From an uncultured delta proteobacterium (GTDB lineage Bacteria > Desulfobacterota > Syntrophia > Syntrophales > Smithellaceae): a stretch of DNA of 39,884 nt. Under the pieces are notes generated by a model. It saw only the letters and a program-made list of their open reading frames with translations. It was not told where the DNA came from and did no database searches. Where the stretch lies: contig CAIVDK010000356.1 of NCBI GenBank assembly GCA_903904655.1, forward strand, positions 1-39,884, given 5' to 3'. Positions 19,236-28,708 of this stretch are shown piece after piece; within the stretch, counting starts at the first letter, position 1; every line of letters begins with the position of its first letter. The position numbers and the translations under genes are program-made.

Positions 19236-20033
19236 TCATTTACCTAAAATGTTCACCGGCCCATGACCTTTTCCCAGGGACAGTGAATTTTTAATTGCTT
19301 TAGTTACCATCCTTTTCGCCTGCTCGACAGCCGGATGCATACTTTTTCCTTGCGCAAGATTTGCTGCCAGCGCCGAAGCAAATGTGCAGCCGGTGCCATG
19401 TGTGTCTTTTGTTTTGATCCAATCTTCTGAAAACTCGTAATACTGATTCCCGTCATAGAGGATATCAATGCTGCCGTAATTCCTTTTCCCGGGCAAATGC
19501 CCTCCCTTAATAACAACATTTTCTACTCCCAGATCGACAATGGCGGCACAAGCTTTTTTCATCGCCGCAACCGACCGGATTTTCATCTGAGCCAGAGATT
19601 CCGCTTCCGGAATATTCGGTGTGAGAACCCTGGTCAACGGCAGAAGCCTTTTGACCAGCGCCTGTCGGGCCTGCTCCTGCATCATCGTCCGGCCTCCCTT
19701 GGCAATCATCACCGGATCGACAACGACATTTTTTATTCTGTATTGTTCAATCTTCCTGACCACTGTATTGACCGCACCCGCCGTCAGCATCATGCCGGTT
19801 TTTAAAGCATCCGCGCCAATATCGCTCAAGACGGCATCCAGTTGCGCTGCAATGAATCTTTGCGGCACAGGGAAAATATCCTGAACCCCACGGGTATTCT
19901 GAGCCGTGAGCGCTGTAATCACCGTCAGGCCATAGCAGCCACAGGCGTGAACGGCTTTCAGGTCCGCCTGAATGCCTGCCCCGCCGCCGGAGTCGGAACC
20001 ACCAACACATAAGACTTTGAACAGCCTATTCAC
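19236..20033 (-). CDS. thiD: Hydroxymethylpyrimidine/phosphomethylpyrimidine kinase ThiD
   Basis: GGSDSGGGAGIQADLKAVHACGCYGLTVITALTAQNT; DTHGTGCTFASALAANLAQG. Confidence 0.96.
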   Translation of the reverse strand: MNRLFKVLCVGGSDSGGGAGIQADLKAVHACGCYGLTVITALTAQNTRGVQDIFPVPQRFIAAQLDAVLSDIGADALKTGMMLTAGAVNTVVRKIEQYRIKNVVVDPVMIAKGGRTMMQEQARQALVKRLLPLTRVLTPNIPEAESLAQMKIRSVAAMKKACAAIVDLGVENVVIKGGHLPGKRNYGSIDILYDGNQYYEFSEDWIKTKDTHGTGCTFASALAANLAQGKSMHPAVEQAKRMVTKAIKNSLSLGKGHGPVNILGK

Positions 20034-20717
20034 TCAGTTCGCCTCCGGAAAAACATCTTTTTGCCAGTACCGGATCACCAGCAGATTGCCCGACTGGATA
20101 CGGATGACGGCTGGATTACCGGAAATAATATTACTGACACCCCGCGATTCAGACATCATCAACGCCTCGTCGCTGAGGGGATAGAGAAATCCCCGAAGGG
20201 TAACGCCCTCGACTCTGGGACAAAGCGCGATAAGAGAGACCAGACAACCGGCGGCGTCTGTAAATTGGACTTCGCCATCCGGCACAAAAGCTTCGCAGTA
20301 TTCATCCATCAGGCCGGTTTTAATTCCCGCTTCCCTGCCTTTAATCAGCAAAAATAGATTGGCCAGCGCGTGATCCATTCTTCCGCCTTGCGCGCCCCAG
20401 ATCTCAATGGTTTCCGGATGTTGCGATAGCGCGTAATCCAGAGCCAGAGCCGTATCGGTAAAATCCTTCTTGGCCGGATGCTTAATGATCTTTACTCCCG
20501 AACGTTCGTAATGCGCCAGTTGCGACGGCAAAATGGAGTCCATGTCACCCACCAGCACATCCGGCGTCAGCGAGGCTGCTGCCAGGTGGCGCGTACCGCC
20601 GTCACAGCCGATCAACACGCGGTTGCCCGTTTGATCCATTCTCTTTCGAAAAAAATCCGGATTCCCCAGGCGACCGCCACTGACAATGATAATGTTTTGA
20701 TGCATAATAAACCCCAA
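20034..20717 (-). CDS. Thiamine diphosphokinase
   Basis: IGCDGGTRHLAAASLTPDVLVGDMDSI; KKDFTDTALALDYAL; WGAQGGRMDHALAN. Confidence 0.92.
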   Translation of the reverse strand: MGFIMHQNIIIVSGGRLGNPDFFRKRMDQTGNRVLIGCDGGTRHLAAASLTPDVLVGDMDSILPSQLAHYERSGVKIIKHPAKKDFTDTALALDYALSQHPETIEIWGAQGGRMDHALANLFLLIKGREAGIKTGLMDEYCEAFVPDGEVQFTDAAGCLVSLIALCPRVEGVTLRGFLYPLSDEALMMSESRGVSNIISGNPAVIRIQSGNLLVIRYWQKDVFPEAN

Positions 20718-20770
20718 GCCACGGACATTCTGCCCTCCGCTTTGCGGGATTGCTTCGTTTCACTAATAAA

Positions 20771-20807
20771 TAAGCCATACCCTTGCACCGGAAAAGGATA
20801 TGGCTTA
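20771..20807 (-). terminator. Candidate expression-platform hairpin between TPP riboswitch and first thi gene
   Basis: Minus strand TAAGCCATATCC...GGGTATGGCTTA followed by TTTATTAG. Confidence 0.6.
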
Positions 20808-20827
20808 GATTGGTTTAGAATGATCGC

Positions 20828-20911
20828 CACTCCCTACGCCGGCATTACCCGGGTCAGGTTCAAAGGGTATAATCTCAGCCGTCCATTCCACGGATTGAAC
20901 GGCACCCCGCG
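20828..20911 (-). promoter_or_regulatory. TPP riboswitch (THI element)
   Basis: Minus strand CGGGGTGCCGTTC...GGACGGCTGAGATTATACCCTTTGAACCTGACCCGGGTAATGCCGGCGTAGGGAGTGGCG matches the THI-box core (CTGAGA, ACCCTTTGAACCTGA, CCGGGTAATGCCGGCGTAGGGA). Confidence 0.97.
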
Positions 20912-21042
20912 AATAAAAATTAATACATTAACTTTTAAAAAGCAATCTCAATCTCACAACCGTTCGGATCTCCGGAAATCCGGCATATGCCGTTACCCGG
21001 TTGCTGAATAACTTTAAATTTTCCTGCTTCATTGCAGAAGAT

Positions 21043-22383
21043 TTATTTCATCTCGGCCAATTTTCGTTGCAACTGGCGAAGTGTAATGCCAAGGATCCGG
21101 GCGGTCTCGCGGCGGTTGCCGCCGGTGGAATTTAAAACAAACATCATGTGGGCCGTATCATTTTCTTTGAGTGTGCAAAGACTGCGGCAAGATAAGGAAG
21201 GCGGAGCCTCGGGCGCTCCATTCCCACCCAAATGCGCAGGCAGGATCACCGGCCCGCAGGCCAGCAAAACGGCATTCTCGACTATCTGTGACAATTCACG
21301 GATGTTTCCGGGATAATCTTTATGCGTAAGCATTTGCATGGCTTCGGGGCTGATGCCATCAATGCTTTTTTTATGACGCAGACAAGCCTTCTGCAAAAAG
21401 TGGGCGGCCAGAAGCGCGATATCCTCTCTTCTCTCTCTGAGCGGCGGCAGGCAGACATAAGCGGACTTGAGCCGGTACATCAGATCGATCCGAAATTTTC
21501 CTTCCTGACAGGCCGCTTCCAGATTGGTATTGGTCGCTGAAATAAGCCGAATATCCACACGTACGGGACTTTTCGCGCCGAGTGGCGTGAAGGTCTTGTC
21601 TTCCAGAACGCGCAGGAGCTTGGATTGTAATCCAATCGGCAGTTCGCCGATTTCATCCAGAAAAAGTGTGCCACTGTCCGCCTGTTCAAAAAATCCCGCG
21701 TGAGCGCTCTCGGCACCGGTGAACGCCCCTCTGGCGTGCCCGAAAAACTGGCTTTCAAACATCGTCGCAGGTATGGCGGATACATTGACGGCCACAAAAG
21801 GGCCGGCAGGTCCCGGTCCCGCCCGGTGAATGCCCCGCGCCATCAATTCCTTTCCTGTTCCCGATTCGCCGGTGATCAAAATCGGATTGCCGCTGCGCGC
21901 CATCACCTGAGCGTAGGATATCAGAGCCTTCACTTGTTTATCCTGCGTAATCGTGTCGGCAAACGCCGTCGGAATGTCAACCGACTCACGACTGGCGTTG
22001 ATGGAAAGACCGGCCAGCAGCCCTTTTCTTTCATAGGCTCTTTCGATGGATAAGAAAAGCAATTCATTGTCCACGGGTTTGACCAGATAATCATAAGCAC
22101 CCTGGCGCATGGCCCTCACGGTAGTCTGAATATCATCAACGGCGGTCAGAATGATAAATTCCGTCCCCGGACAAAAAGGCTTGGTGGCTTCGAGCACCTG
22201 CATCCCGTCAATATCAGGCATCAGCAGATCCAGAAGAACAATGTCAAAGTTTTCCTGTCGAATCCTCTTAATCGCTTCCCTGCCGTTATCGCAGGCCTCG
22301 GCGTTCTTAATGCCGCGCCACTTGAGAATTCTCTTTACCGAGGAAAGAGACACCTCTTCATCATCGACAATCAATATTTTCAT
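21043..22383 (-). CDS. NtrC-family sigma-54-dependent response regulator
   Basis: Receiver (DIVLLDLLMPDIDG); AAA+ GESGTGKELMARGIH, GAFTGA; C-terminal Fis-like HTH ETARILGITLRQLQRKL. Confidence 0.95.
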   Translation of the reverse strand: MKILIVDDEEVSLSSVKRILKWRGIKNAEACDNGREAIKRIRQENFDIVLLDLLMPDIDGMQVLEATKPFCPGTEFIILTAVDDIQTTVRAMRQGAYDYLVKPVDNELLFLSIERAYERKGLLAGLSINASRESVDIPTAFADTITQDKQVKALISYAQVMARSGNPILITGESGTGKELMARGIHRAGPGPAGPFVAVNVSAIPATMFESQFFGHARGAFTGAESAHAGFFEQADSGTLFLDEIGELPIGLQSKLLRVLEDKTFTPLGAKSPVRVDIRLISATNTNLEAACQEGKFRIDLMYRLKSAYVCLPPLRERREDIALLAAHFLQKACLRHKKSIDGISPEAMQMLTHKDYPGNIRELSQIVENAVLLACGPVILPAHLGGNGAPEAPPSLSCRSLCTLKENDTAHMMFVLNSTGGNRRETARILGITLRQLQRKLAEMK

Positions 22384-24602
22384 AGCTGTTGTCTCCCCAA
22401 GTCATGGATGATCTTTTGAAGCTGATCAATGCTAAACGGTTTGTGCAGCGTGTGGTCAGGCACCATCTTGATCTGAGCAGGCGGCTTGAGCGCCTTGCGG
22501 TCGGTCGTGTACAGGATGACCGGAAGGAGCGGAAATTTCGCGCGGATTTTTTCCAAAAGATACCAGCCGTCAAACCCCTTGAGGCGTATTTCCGATACGA
22601 CGATATCCACCTCCGGATTCTCCGCCAGGAAATTGAGAATGTCCTCTGGTTTGTCCTCGACTTCCGAACGCCAGATCACGGCATCCACGAAATTGGCCTT
22701 GAGCTCTTTGAGATATTTAACATTGTGATCCACGCATAAAATAGCCGGATAAAAACTGATATCGGTCTCGCCGTCCACGGGGAGATAAATGGAAAAACGG
22801 CTGCCCTTGCCCGGACGCGATAAAACGCTGATCAGCCCATGGTGTTCCTTGATCAGACCATAGGAAATGGAAAGCCCCAGCCCTGTGCCTTCACGCTCCC
22901 GTCTGGTTGTAAAAAAGGGGTCGAAAATCTGCTTCATAATTTTGCGTTCAATCCCCTTCCCGTTGTCTTCAATATCCACCACAACGGCTTTTAAACGTTC
23001 TATGTAACGGCAGCAGATCCGAATCAGGCCTTTTTGCCCAGCCGGAATCGCCTGATGGGCGTTAATCAGCAGATTGGCAATGACCTGCTCGATTTTCTGA
23101 AAATGCCCGGAGATGGGAGGAATGTTTTCGGAAATTTCCTGATCGATTTTGGATACGGTTCTTCTGACCTGCGCACCCACAATCATCAGAGCGCCCGCGA
23201 TCACATCCGGCACGGCGACCAGTTTCTTCTGCGCGGTCTCATCGGAGCGCGAAAATTCCTTCAAGCTGGTGATGACCCGGCTGATCCGGTTGGCTCCGAT
23301 TTTAAACGCCTGGATAATCTCCTGCATGTTATGGCAGACTTCTTCATAGGACAAGCCGCGTTTTTCCCAATCGGGATGATGGGCGCTCGAGCGGGAGAGA
23401 ATGGTCTCTACCGTGTTCCAGATTTCTTCCAGAATCGGAACATTATAGGCAATAAAGCTGACGGGGTTATTGATTTCGTGCGCAACGCCGGCCACCACCT
23501 CGCCCAGTGCAGTCAGCTTGTGCGTTTGAATCATCTGCTGGAGCCGCAGCTCTCCTTCTTGACGGATTCTCTTGTCCTCCGTCACATCCTGCCAGGCGCC
23601 GACAATATAACTGGTGGAACCGGCCGGATGCTGAACAATCCGCCAGTAATCGGAAAACCAGCGGTAGGAATCATCCATTACCCGGAAACGGTAACTATAA
23701 CGATGAAACCCCTTGGCGCGTTCGTTTTGCAAATCGGCAAGGATGCGTTCCTGATCGTCCGGATGAATGTGCTCTCTCCAGAAGCTCTCGTCATCGACAA
23801 AACACGGCGCGGGATAGCCGGTAATCTCCTCAATCGTGTTACTGACAAAAGTCAGCGCGCAATTCCCATCGGCCTTGCGGGTATAGGACACAATCGGCAG
23901 GGATTCCAGAAGCAGGGAAAGATGATCGGTGGTCTGTTTGAGGGCTTTTTGTGTCCGGTGACGCTCCATCAGTTCATTGAGCAGCGCCTCGTTGGCCTGG
24001 GCCAGTTCCGCCGTTCTGGCCTGTACGCGTTCTTCCAGCTCTTCTTGCGCCTTCAGTAACGCTTCTTTCGCTTTCTTCCGTCGGGTAATATCTTCCAGCG
24101 TTTCGATCGCGCCGATCAGTTCACCAGCTGCGTTGCGAACAATGGCTGCCGTAAATCGCAGCCATTTGCCCTGATTGCCCAACTCCGGAAAAAAATCTAT
24201 GGCTTCATAGGCTTCATCCAGCAGTTTGGACTTGGTATACTTGCCGGCATACCATCTGGAAATATTGTCCTGTTCACGGCTCACCAGAAGATCCGCCATG
24301 CAGGGGCGCTTCTTGCTGTAAAATGCCCGCCATTGCTGGGACGTACCGATGACGTCTTCGGCCTTGATTTTGGTGAGTTCCTCGAGGGCTTTATTCCAGT
24401 ATAGGATGTGGTGATCTTTGCCGATCACAAACGCGGGAATAGGTGAACCGCCAATGACGCTCTTCAGACGCTGCTCGCTTTCTTTCAGCTCCTCTTCCGC
24501 GCGTTTTCTTTTGATTTCCGATTGCCGGAGCTCTTTGAGTTGACGTCGTAGTGTCTGAATTTCCTGGATAGGATAGTCGTCACTTTCTGGCCTGCCCGTC
24601 AT
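22380..24602 (-). CDS. PAS-domain sensor histidine kinase with C-terminal receiver-like domain
   Basis: H-box VAGVAHEINNPVSFI; FDPFFTTRREREGTGLGLSISYGLI; 4-nt overlap with the response regulator. Confidence 0.93.
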   Translation of the reverse strand: MTGRPESDDYPIQEIQTLRRQLKELRQSEIKRKRAEEELKESEQRLKSVIGGSPIPAFVIGKDHHILYWNKALEELTKIKAEDVIGTSQQWRAFYSKKRPCMADLLVSREQDNISRWYAGKYTKSKLLDEAYEAIDFFPELGNQGKWLRFTAAIVRNAAGELIGAIETLEDITRRKKAKEALLKAQEELEERVQARTAELAQANEALLNELMERHRTQKALKQTTDHLSLLLESLPIVSYTRKADGNCALTFVSNTIEEITGYPAPCFVDDESFWREHIHPDDQERILADLQNERAKGFHRYSYRFRVMDDSYRWFSDYWRIVQHPAGSTSYIVGAWQDVTEDKRIRQEGELRLQQMIQTHKLTALGEVVAGVAHEINNPVSFIAYNVPILEEIWNTVETILSRSSAHHPDWEKRGLSYEEVCHNMQEIIQAFKIGANRISRVITSLKEFSRSDETAQKKLVAVPDVIAGALMIVGAQVRRTVSKIDQEISENIPPISGHFQKIEQVIANLLINAHQAIPAGQKGLIRICCRYIERLKAVVVDIEDNGKGIERKIMKQIFDPFFTTRREREGTGLGLSISYGLIKEHHGLISVLSRPGKGSRFSIYLPVDGETDISFYPAILCVDHNVKYLKELKANFVDAVIWRSEVEDKPEDILNFLAENPEVDIVVSEIRLKGFDGWYLLEKIRAKFPLLPVILYTTDRKALKPPAQIKMVPDHTLHKPFSIDQLQKIIHDLGRQQL

Positions 24603-24760
24603 GATTCCGCCCCTTTACCTGAAGTTGAGAGCTAACATGAATCTAATGGTTTTAGATCCCGGTGACACCGCGATGAAGAAACTATTTAAAATACGGAAGA
24701 ACAATATTTCAACTGATAGCATAGCTAAATAGAACTGTAACCATGCTTTTTATTTAAGGC

Positions 24761-26368
24761 CTACGCCCTCCGGAGGATTTTGATAGTCTCATCAACATAG
24801 GCAGGAGGAAAATGTTCTCCCCGGTATTTCAGCAGGACATCCGCCATGCAGCCCAGGAACGCGGCTGCCACAGCAGGATCAAATTGATTTCCGGCGCCAC
24901 TTTCTAGAATGCGGAGAACCTTGGGCAAAGGCATGGGGTCGTAACTCATCGTTTCCGTCTCCGTATATTTCGGGTAATCACGGGCCGACGTCAGGGCATC
25001 AAAAACATCCGCTACTGCAAGAATTCGGGCGCACAGGGGAATATCCTCCCCCCGGAGTCTGTCGGGATAGCCACTGCCGTCGAAACGTTCATGGTGGTGA
25101 GAAGCAATAAATGGTACTTGTGACAATGCTTTGGAGAAATGGAAGTTATCGAGGATTTCTTTTGTTCTTACGGCGTGCAGCTCCATTTCCATCCGTTCCA
25201 CCGCCGTAAACTGGCCGCTTTTGAGGAGTACGGCGTCTTTAGTGCCGATCTTGCCGATATCATGAAGAAGGCCTGCATATTTGATCAATTCCCTCTCTTC
25301 TGGTCCAATGCCCATACTGCGGGCAATCATCAGAGAATATTCCATTACCCGTTCCGAATGTCCGGCGGTCAGATGGTGTCTGGCGTCGACAGTTGCAGAA
25401 AGTGTGCGCATTGAACTTTCGAAAGAAAGCTTGAGCTCATCGATCAACTGAGCGTTTTCGATGGCAATCGCCATCTGGGAGGCCAGCGACTTCAACAGGT
25501 TCTCATCATCATCGTTAAATACCCCACCACCCTGTTTATTTATTACCTGAATGACGGCGATTCGCCCTCCTGAACGGTTGTTAATCGGCATGCATAAAAC
25601 GGTCTTTGTGCGAAAATTCTGTTGTAGATCAAACTCACGTTTGAAATAGGGCAGTTCCCAGGCATCTGCGGTGTTGACGGTTTCTCCCGTTTTGGCCACA
25701 AACCCGCTGATTCCTTCCCCGATAGGCAGCGAGAAATACTCAATTTTTTCCGCAACGGTGGTCCAGATTTCATTTCGATCCCAGTCGATTAAATACAGGC
25801 TTGTTCGTTCGGCATTCATGATTTCGGTGACGCGGCTGATAATCAGGGGAAAGAGGTTTGCAAACTCCACTTCTGCCGTCAGGTCAAGGGCAATCTCCAG
25901 AAGATTAGATATTTTTTTATTTGACGCGATTTGCTTCGCCAAGAGCTGACTGTTATCAAAGGCCAGGCGCCGTTCTTTCAGGATACGATACAGCTTGCTA
26001 TTGAGCTCTGTCGTTGTAAAAGGTTTTTTGATGAAATCATTGGCGCCGGCGGTAATAATTGATTCGTATGTAAAGTCATCATCATAACCTGTAACGACTA
26101 CGAAAGGAATATCAGATTGAATCTTGCGAACATCGGAAATTAAATGGAGACTCTCCATTGTTTCGATATCGGCAATCACTATATCGAAGTGCTGCTTTTC
26201 GATAATACCCATGGCCGCATCTTTGCAATTCACCGCCATGCACTGAAATCCGCAGGAGATCACAAGCTCCGTCATCATCAAACTGGCTTGGGGATCATCA
26301 TCCACAACAAGAACTGCTTCGTGATTCGTCATGCTGTCCATTGCTATCACCAATTGTTGTCTGAACAA
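24761..26368 (-). CDS. Receiver-GAF-HD-GYP protein (predicted c-di-GMP phosphodiesterase)
   Basis: VLVVDDDPQASLMM; LLHDIGKIG; HHERFDGSGYPDRLRGEDIP. Confidence 0.93.
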   Translation of the reverse strand: MFRQQLVIAMDSMTNHEAVLVVDDDPQASLMMTELVISCGFQCMAVNCKDAAMGIIEKQHFDIVIADIETMESLHLISDVRKIQSDIPFVVVTGYDDDFTYESIITAGANDFIKKPFTTTELNSKLYRILKERRLAFDNSQLLAKQIASNKKISNLLEIALDLTAEVEFANLFPLIISRVTEIMNAERTSLYLIDWDRNEIWTTVAEKIEYFSLPIGEGISGFVAKTGETVNTADAWELPYFKREFDLQQNFRTKTVLCMPINNRSGGRIAVIQVINKQGGGVFNDDDENLLKSLASQMAIAIENAQLIDELKLSFESSMRTLSATVDARHHLTAGHSERVMEYSLMIARSMGIGPEERELIKYAGLLHDIGKIGTKDAVLLKSGQFTAVERMEMELHAVRTKEILDNFHFSKALSQVPFIASHHHERFDGSGYPDRLRGEDIPLCARILAVADVFDALTSARDYPKYTETETMSYDPMPLPKVLRILESGAGNQFDPAVAAAFLGCMADVLLKYRGEHFPPAYVDETIKILRRA

Positions 26369-26520
26369 AATATGTAAAAGATTATAAAGGATTGTATGGA
26401 CCGTGTCAATGCCGGAGACAACATTTGGTCAAGATTTCCTTGACATACAAGACGGCGTTTCTTATACTCCCTTCCAATGAAAGCAAGGTCTTATCAAAAA
26501 ACTCTATAAAGAAGAAGACG

Positions 26521-28131
26521 ATGATCGACAAGAGCAAGCGGTTTGTCAGGCCTACCTTTCCCCTGGAGAAAGCAGAGACCCTCAACGGCAAACGGATCTA
26601 TTTCGACAGCATGGCGGAAATGTTGACGGTTCGCGCCCGGGAAATACCGGATGCCGTCCATGTCCTTTACTACGACGAAGTCATTACCTATGCCCAGACC
26701 AATGAACGGGCCAACCGGGTTGCCAACTACCTCAAGGAAAAAGGCGTAATCAGGGGAGATGTCGTCTCGGTCATGGTTTTAAACTCCCCCGACATTTATT
26801 ACACCATGTTCGGTGCGCAGAAACTTGGCGCCATCGCCGGCGGCATCAACTATATGCTGAAAGGTCCCGAGATCGCCTATGTCCTGGAAGATTCAAAGCC
26901 CAAGGTGGCCTTTGTGGGCAGCGAATACATGGAAGAATTTGCCAGGGGCTGGAAAGTGTCGCAACACAAGCCGATCGTCATCGAGGTTGTTACCGAAGTA
27001 CAGCACAGCGTCACGATCGCCGGAGGAACCCTGAAGGAAATCCTGAAACAATATCCTGCGGATGAATGTCTCGTACCGCAGACGCCCGACGATCCCTTCC
27101 TGCTCCTCTATTCCTCGGGGACCACCGGCATGCCCAAGGGCATCCTTATCTCTAACCGGAACCAGTTTGCCGTTTGCAAAGACATGACCATGATGGGGAT
27201 GTGCCAACCGGGGGATGTGATGATGATCGTTCTCCCCATGTTTCATACAAACCCCCTTTGTGTTTTTACCTATCCTTTCAGCTACCAGGGCCTGACCCTC
27301 TGTATCCGGAAGTCCTTTTCACCCGCCGACTTCTGGCCATCCCTGACCCGCTACGGCGTGACGATCCTGATGGCCGTGCCGGCCATGTACGCCTATGTCT
27401 ATAACATCGCCGATCCAAAGACGATTGATTATAGTAAGCTGATCCTGCGCTATGCCTTTGCCGGCTCCGCCCCCATACCTTTGGAACTGGTGAAAGGTTT
27501 CAAGGAAAAATTCGGCGTGCGGATTATCGACGGTTACGGTCTGACCGAAGTCACCGGCGTTTCGACCATGAGCTTCAACACGCCGGACAACTGGACATCC
27601 ATCGGCATGGCCGCACCCAGCCAGGAAGTCGAAATCATGGATGACAACAACAGCATCCTGCCCTATGGTGAACGGGGCGAAATCTGCATCAAGGGCGATG
27701 CCGTCATGATGGGCTACCTGAACAAGCCCGAGGCCACGGCCGAAACGATCAGAGACGGTTGGCTCCATACGGGCGACATGGGCCATATGGACGAAATGGG
27801 GTATGTCTACATTTCTGGACGTAAAAAGGAAATGATCAACCGGGGCGGAGAAAACATCTATCCCCGGGAGATCGAAATTCCTCTCGAAAAACACCCGAAG
27901 ATTGCCGAGGTTGCCGTCGTCGGGGCGCCGGACCCGGCGCTGGGCGAGCGCGTGCGGGCCTGTATCGTGCTGCATCAGGGCGAAACGATGACGCCAGATG
28001 AGATCAAGGCCTATCTTCAGGATAAGATTGCCAAATACAAGTTGCCTGAATTTGTTGAATTCATGGATCAATTTCCCCGTAATCCGACCGGCAAAATCCT
28101 GAAGCAGGACCTAAAGAAGATGTTCCCATAG
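26521..28131 (+). CDS. AMP-binding acyl-CoA/acid-CoA ligase
   Basis: LLYSSGTTGMPKGI; GYGLTEVTG; GWLHTGDMG; PRNPTGKILKQDLK. Start set at ATG 26521 (MIDKSKRF). Confidence 0.93.
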   Translation: MIDKSKRFVRPTFPLEKAETLNGKRIYFDSMAEMLTVRAREIPDAVHVLYYDEVITYAQTNERANRVANYLKEKGVIRGDVVSVMVLNSPDIYYTMFGAQKLGAIAGGINYMLKGPEIAYVLEDSKPKVAFVGSEYMEEFARGWKVSQHKPIVIEVVTEVQHSVTIAGGTLKEILKQYPADECLVPQTPDDPFLLLYSSGTTGMPKGILISNRNQFAVCKDMTMMGMCQPGDVMMIVLPMFHTNPLCVFTYPFSYQGLTLCIRKSFSPADFWPSLTRYGVTILMAVPAMYAYVYNIADPKTIDYSKLILRYAFAGSAPIPLELVKGFKEKFGVRIIDGYGLTEVTGVSTMSFNTPDNWTSIGMAAPSQEVEIMDDNNSILPYGERGEICIKGDAVMMGYLNKPEATAETIRDGWLHTGDMGHMDEMGYVYISGRKKEMINRGGENIYPREIEIPLEKHPKIAEVAVVGAPDPALGERVRACIVLHQGETMTPDEIKAYLQDKIAKYKLPEFVEFMDQFPRNPTGKILKQDLKKMFP

Positions 28132-28289
28132 GGGCGACCTTATACAAATTTAATCTTAACCCTGTAACTGCAAAGCGAAGAATCAGAACGTTAAGGGAGC
28201 GATTTACGAGTGGAGCTTCTTTGGTGATATCGCGTTAAGGTATTGCTAAATGAAGGGGTTTTTATGGTGTATTTTTTTGCGAGGGAAAG

Positions 28290-28673
28290 GAGAGTCGATA
28301 TGAAATGAAGTGGTAGGGGAATTTTATTCAAGCCTTCGTGATGCAAACCTACTGGCTCATGAGCGTTATTGAACGGGCCAAGAGCACCGACGCGGAGAAA
28401 ATCATCAAGGTCTGGGAAAGGGATACCTACAAATATGTGAACGGCAAGATCGTCAAAATGAGGGCCTGCGATCACCGGTCGATCTCGGACTGCGCTATCG
28501 AAGAGTATGTGGCGCCCGACCAACAGAAGGTGTCGTTTAATATCCCACCCTATTACTGGTTCCAGGGCATCTCCGCCGCGGGTCCGACCTGGCAGATCCC
28601 GACCGCAAAGATATTTCCCCCCATGGATGAGAAGCTGGATCGGTGCAAGGGAAAGAACGGCTGGGGCGAATAA
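28290..28673 (+). pseudogene. C-terminal remnant of an ABC transporter substrate-binding protein
   Basis: MQTYWLMSVIERAKSTDAEKIIKVWE...KVSFNIPPYYWF...MDEKLDRCKGKNGWGE is homologous to the last ~110 aa of the next gene. The 5' side has an RBS and ATG AAA TGA only. Confidence 0.85.
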
Positions 28674-28708
28674 TTGATTGATAATTGACAAAAAAGGAGG
28701 AACTTCAA

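Noticed and set aside
23034-24059. 341-aa plus-strand ORF
   Set aside because: Antisense to a well-supported PAS histidine kinase; low-complexity translation.
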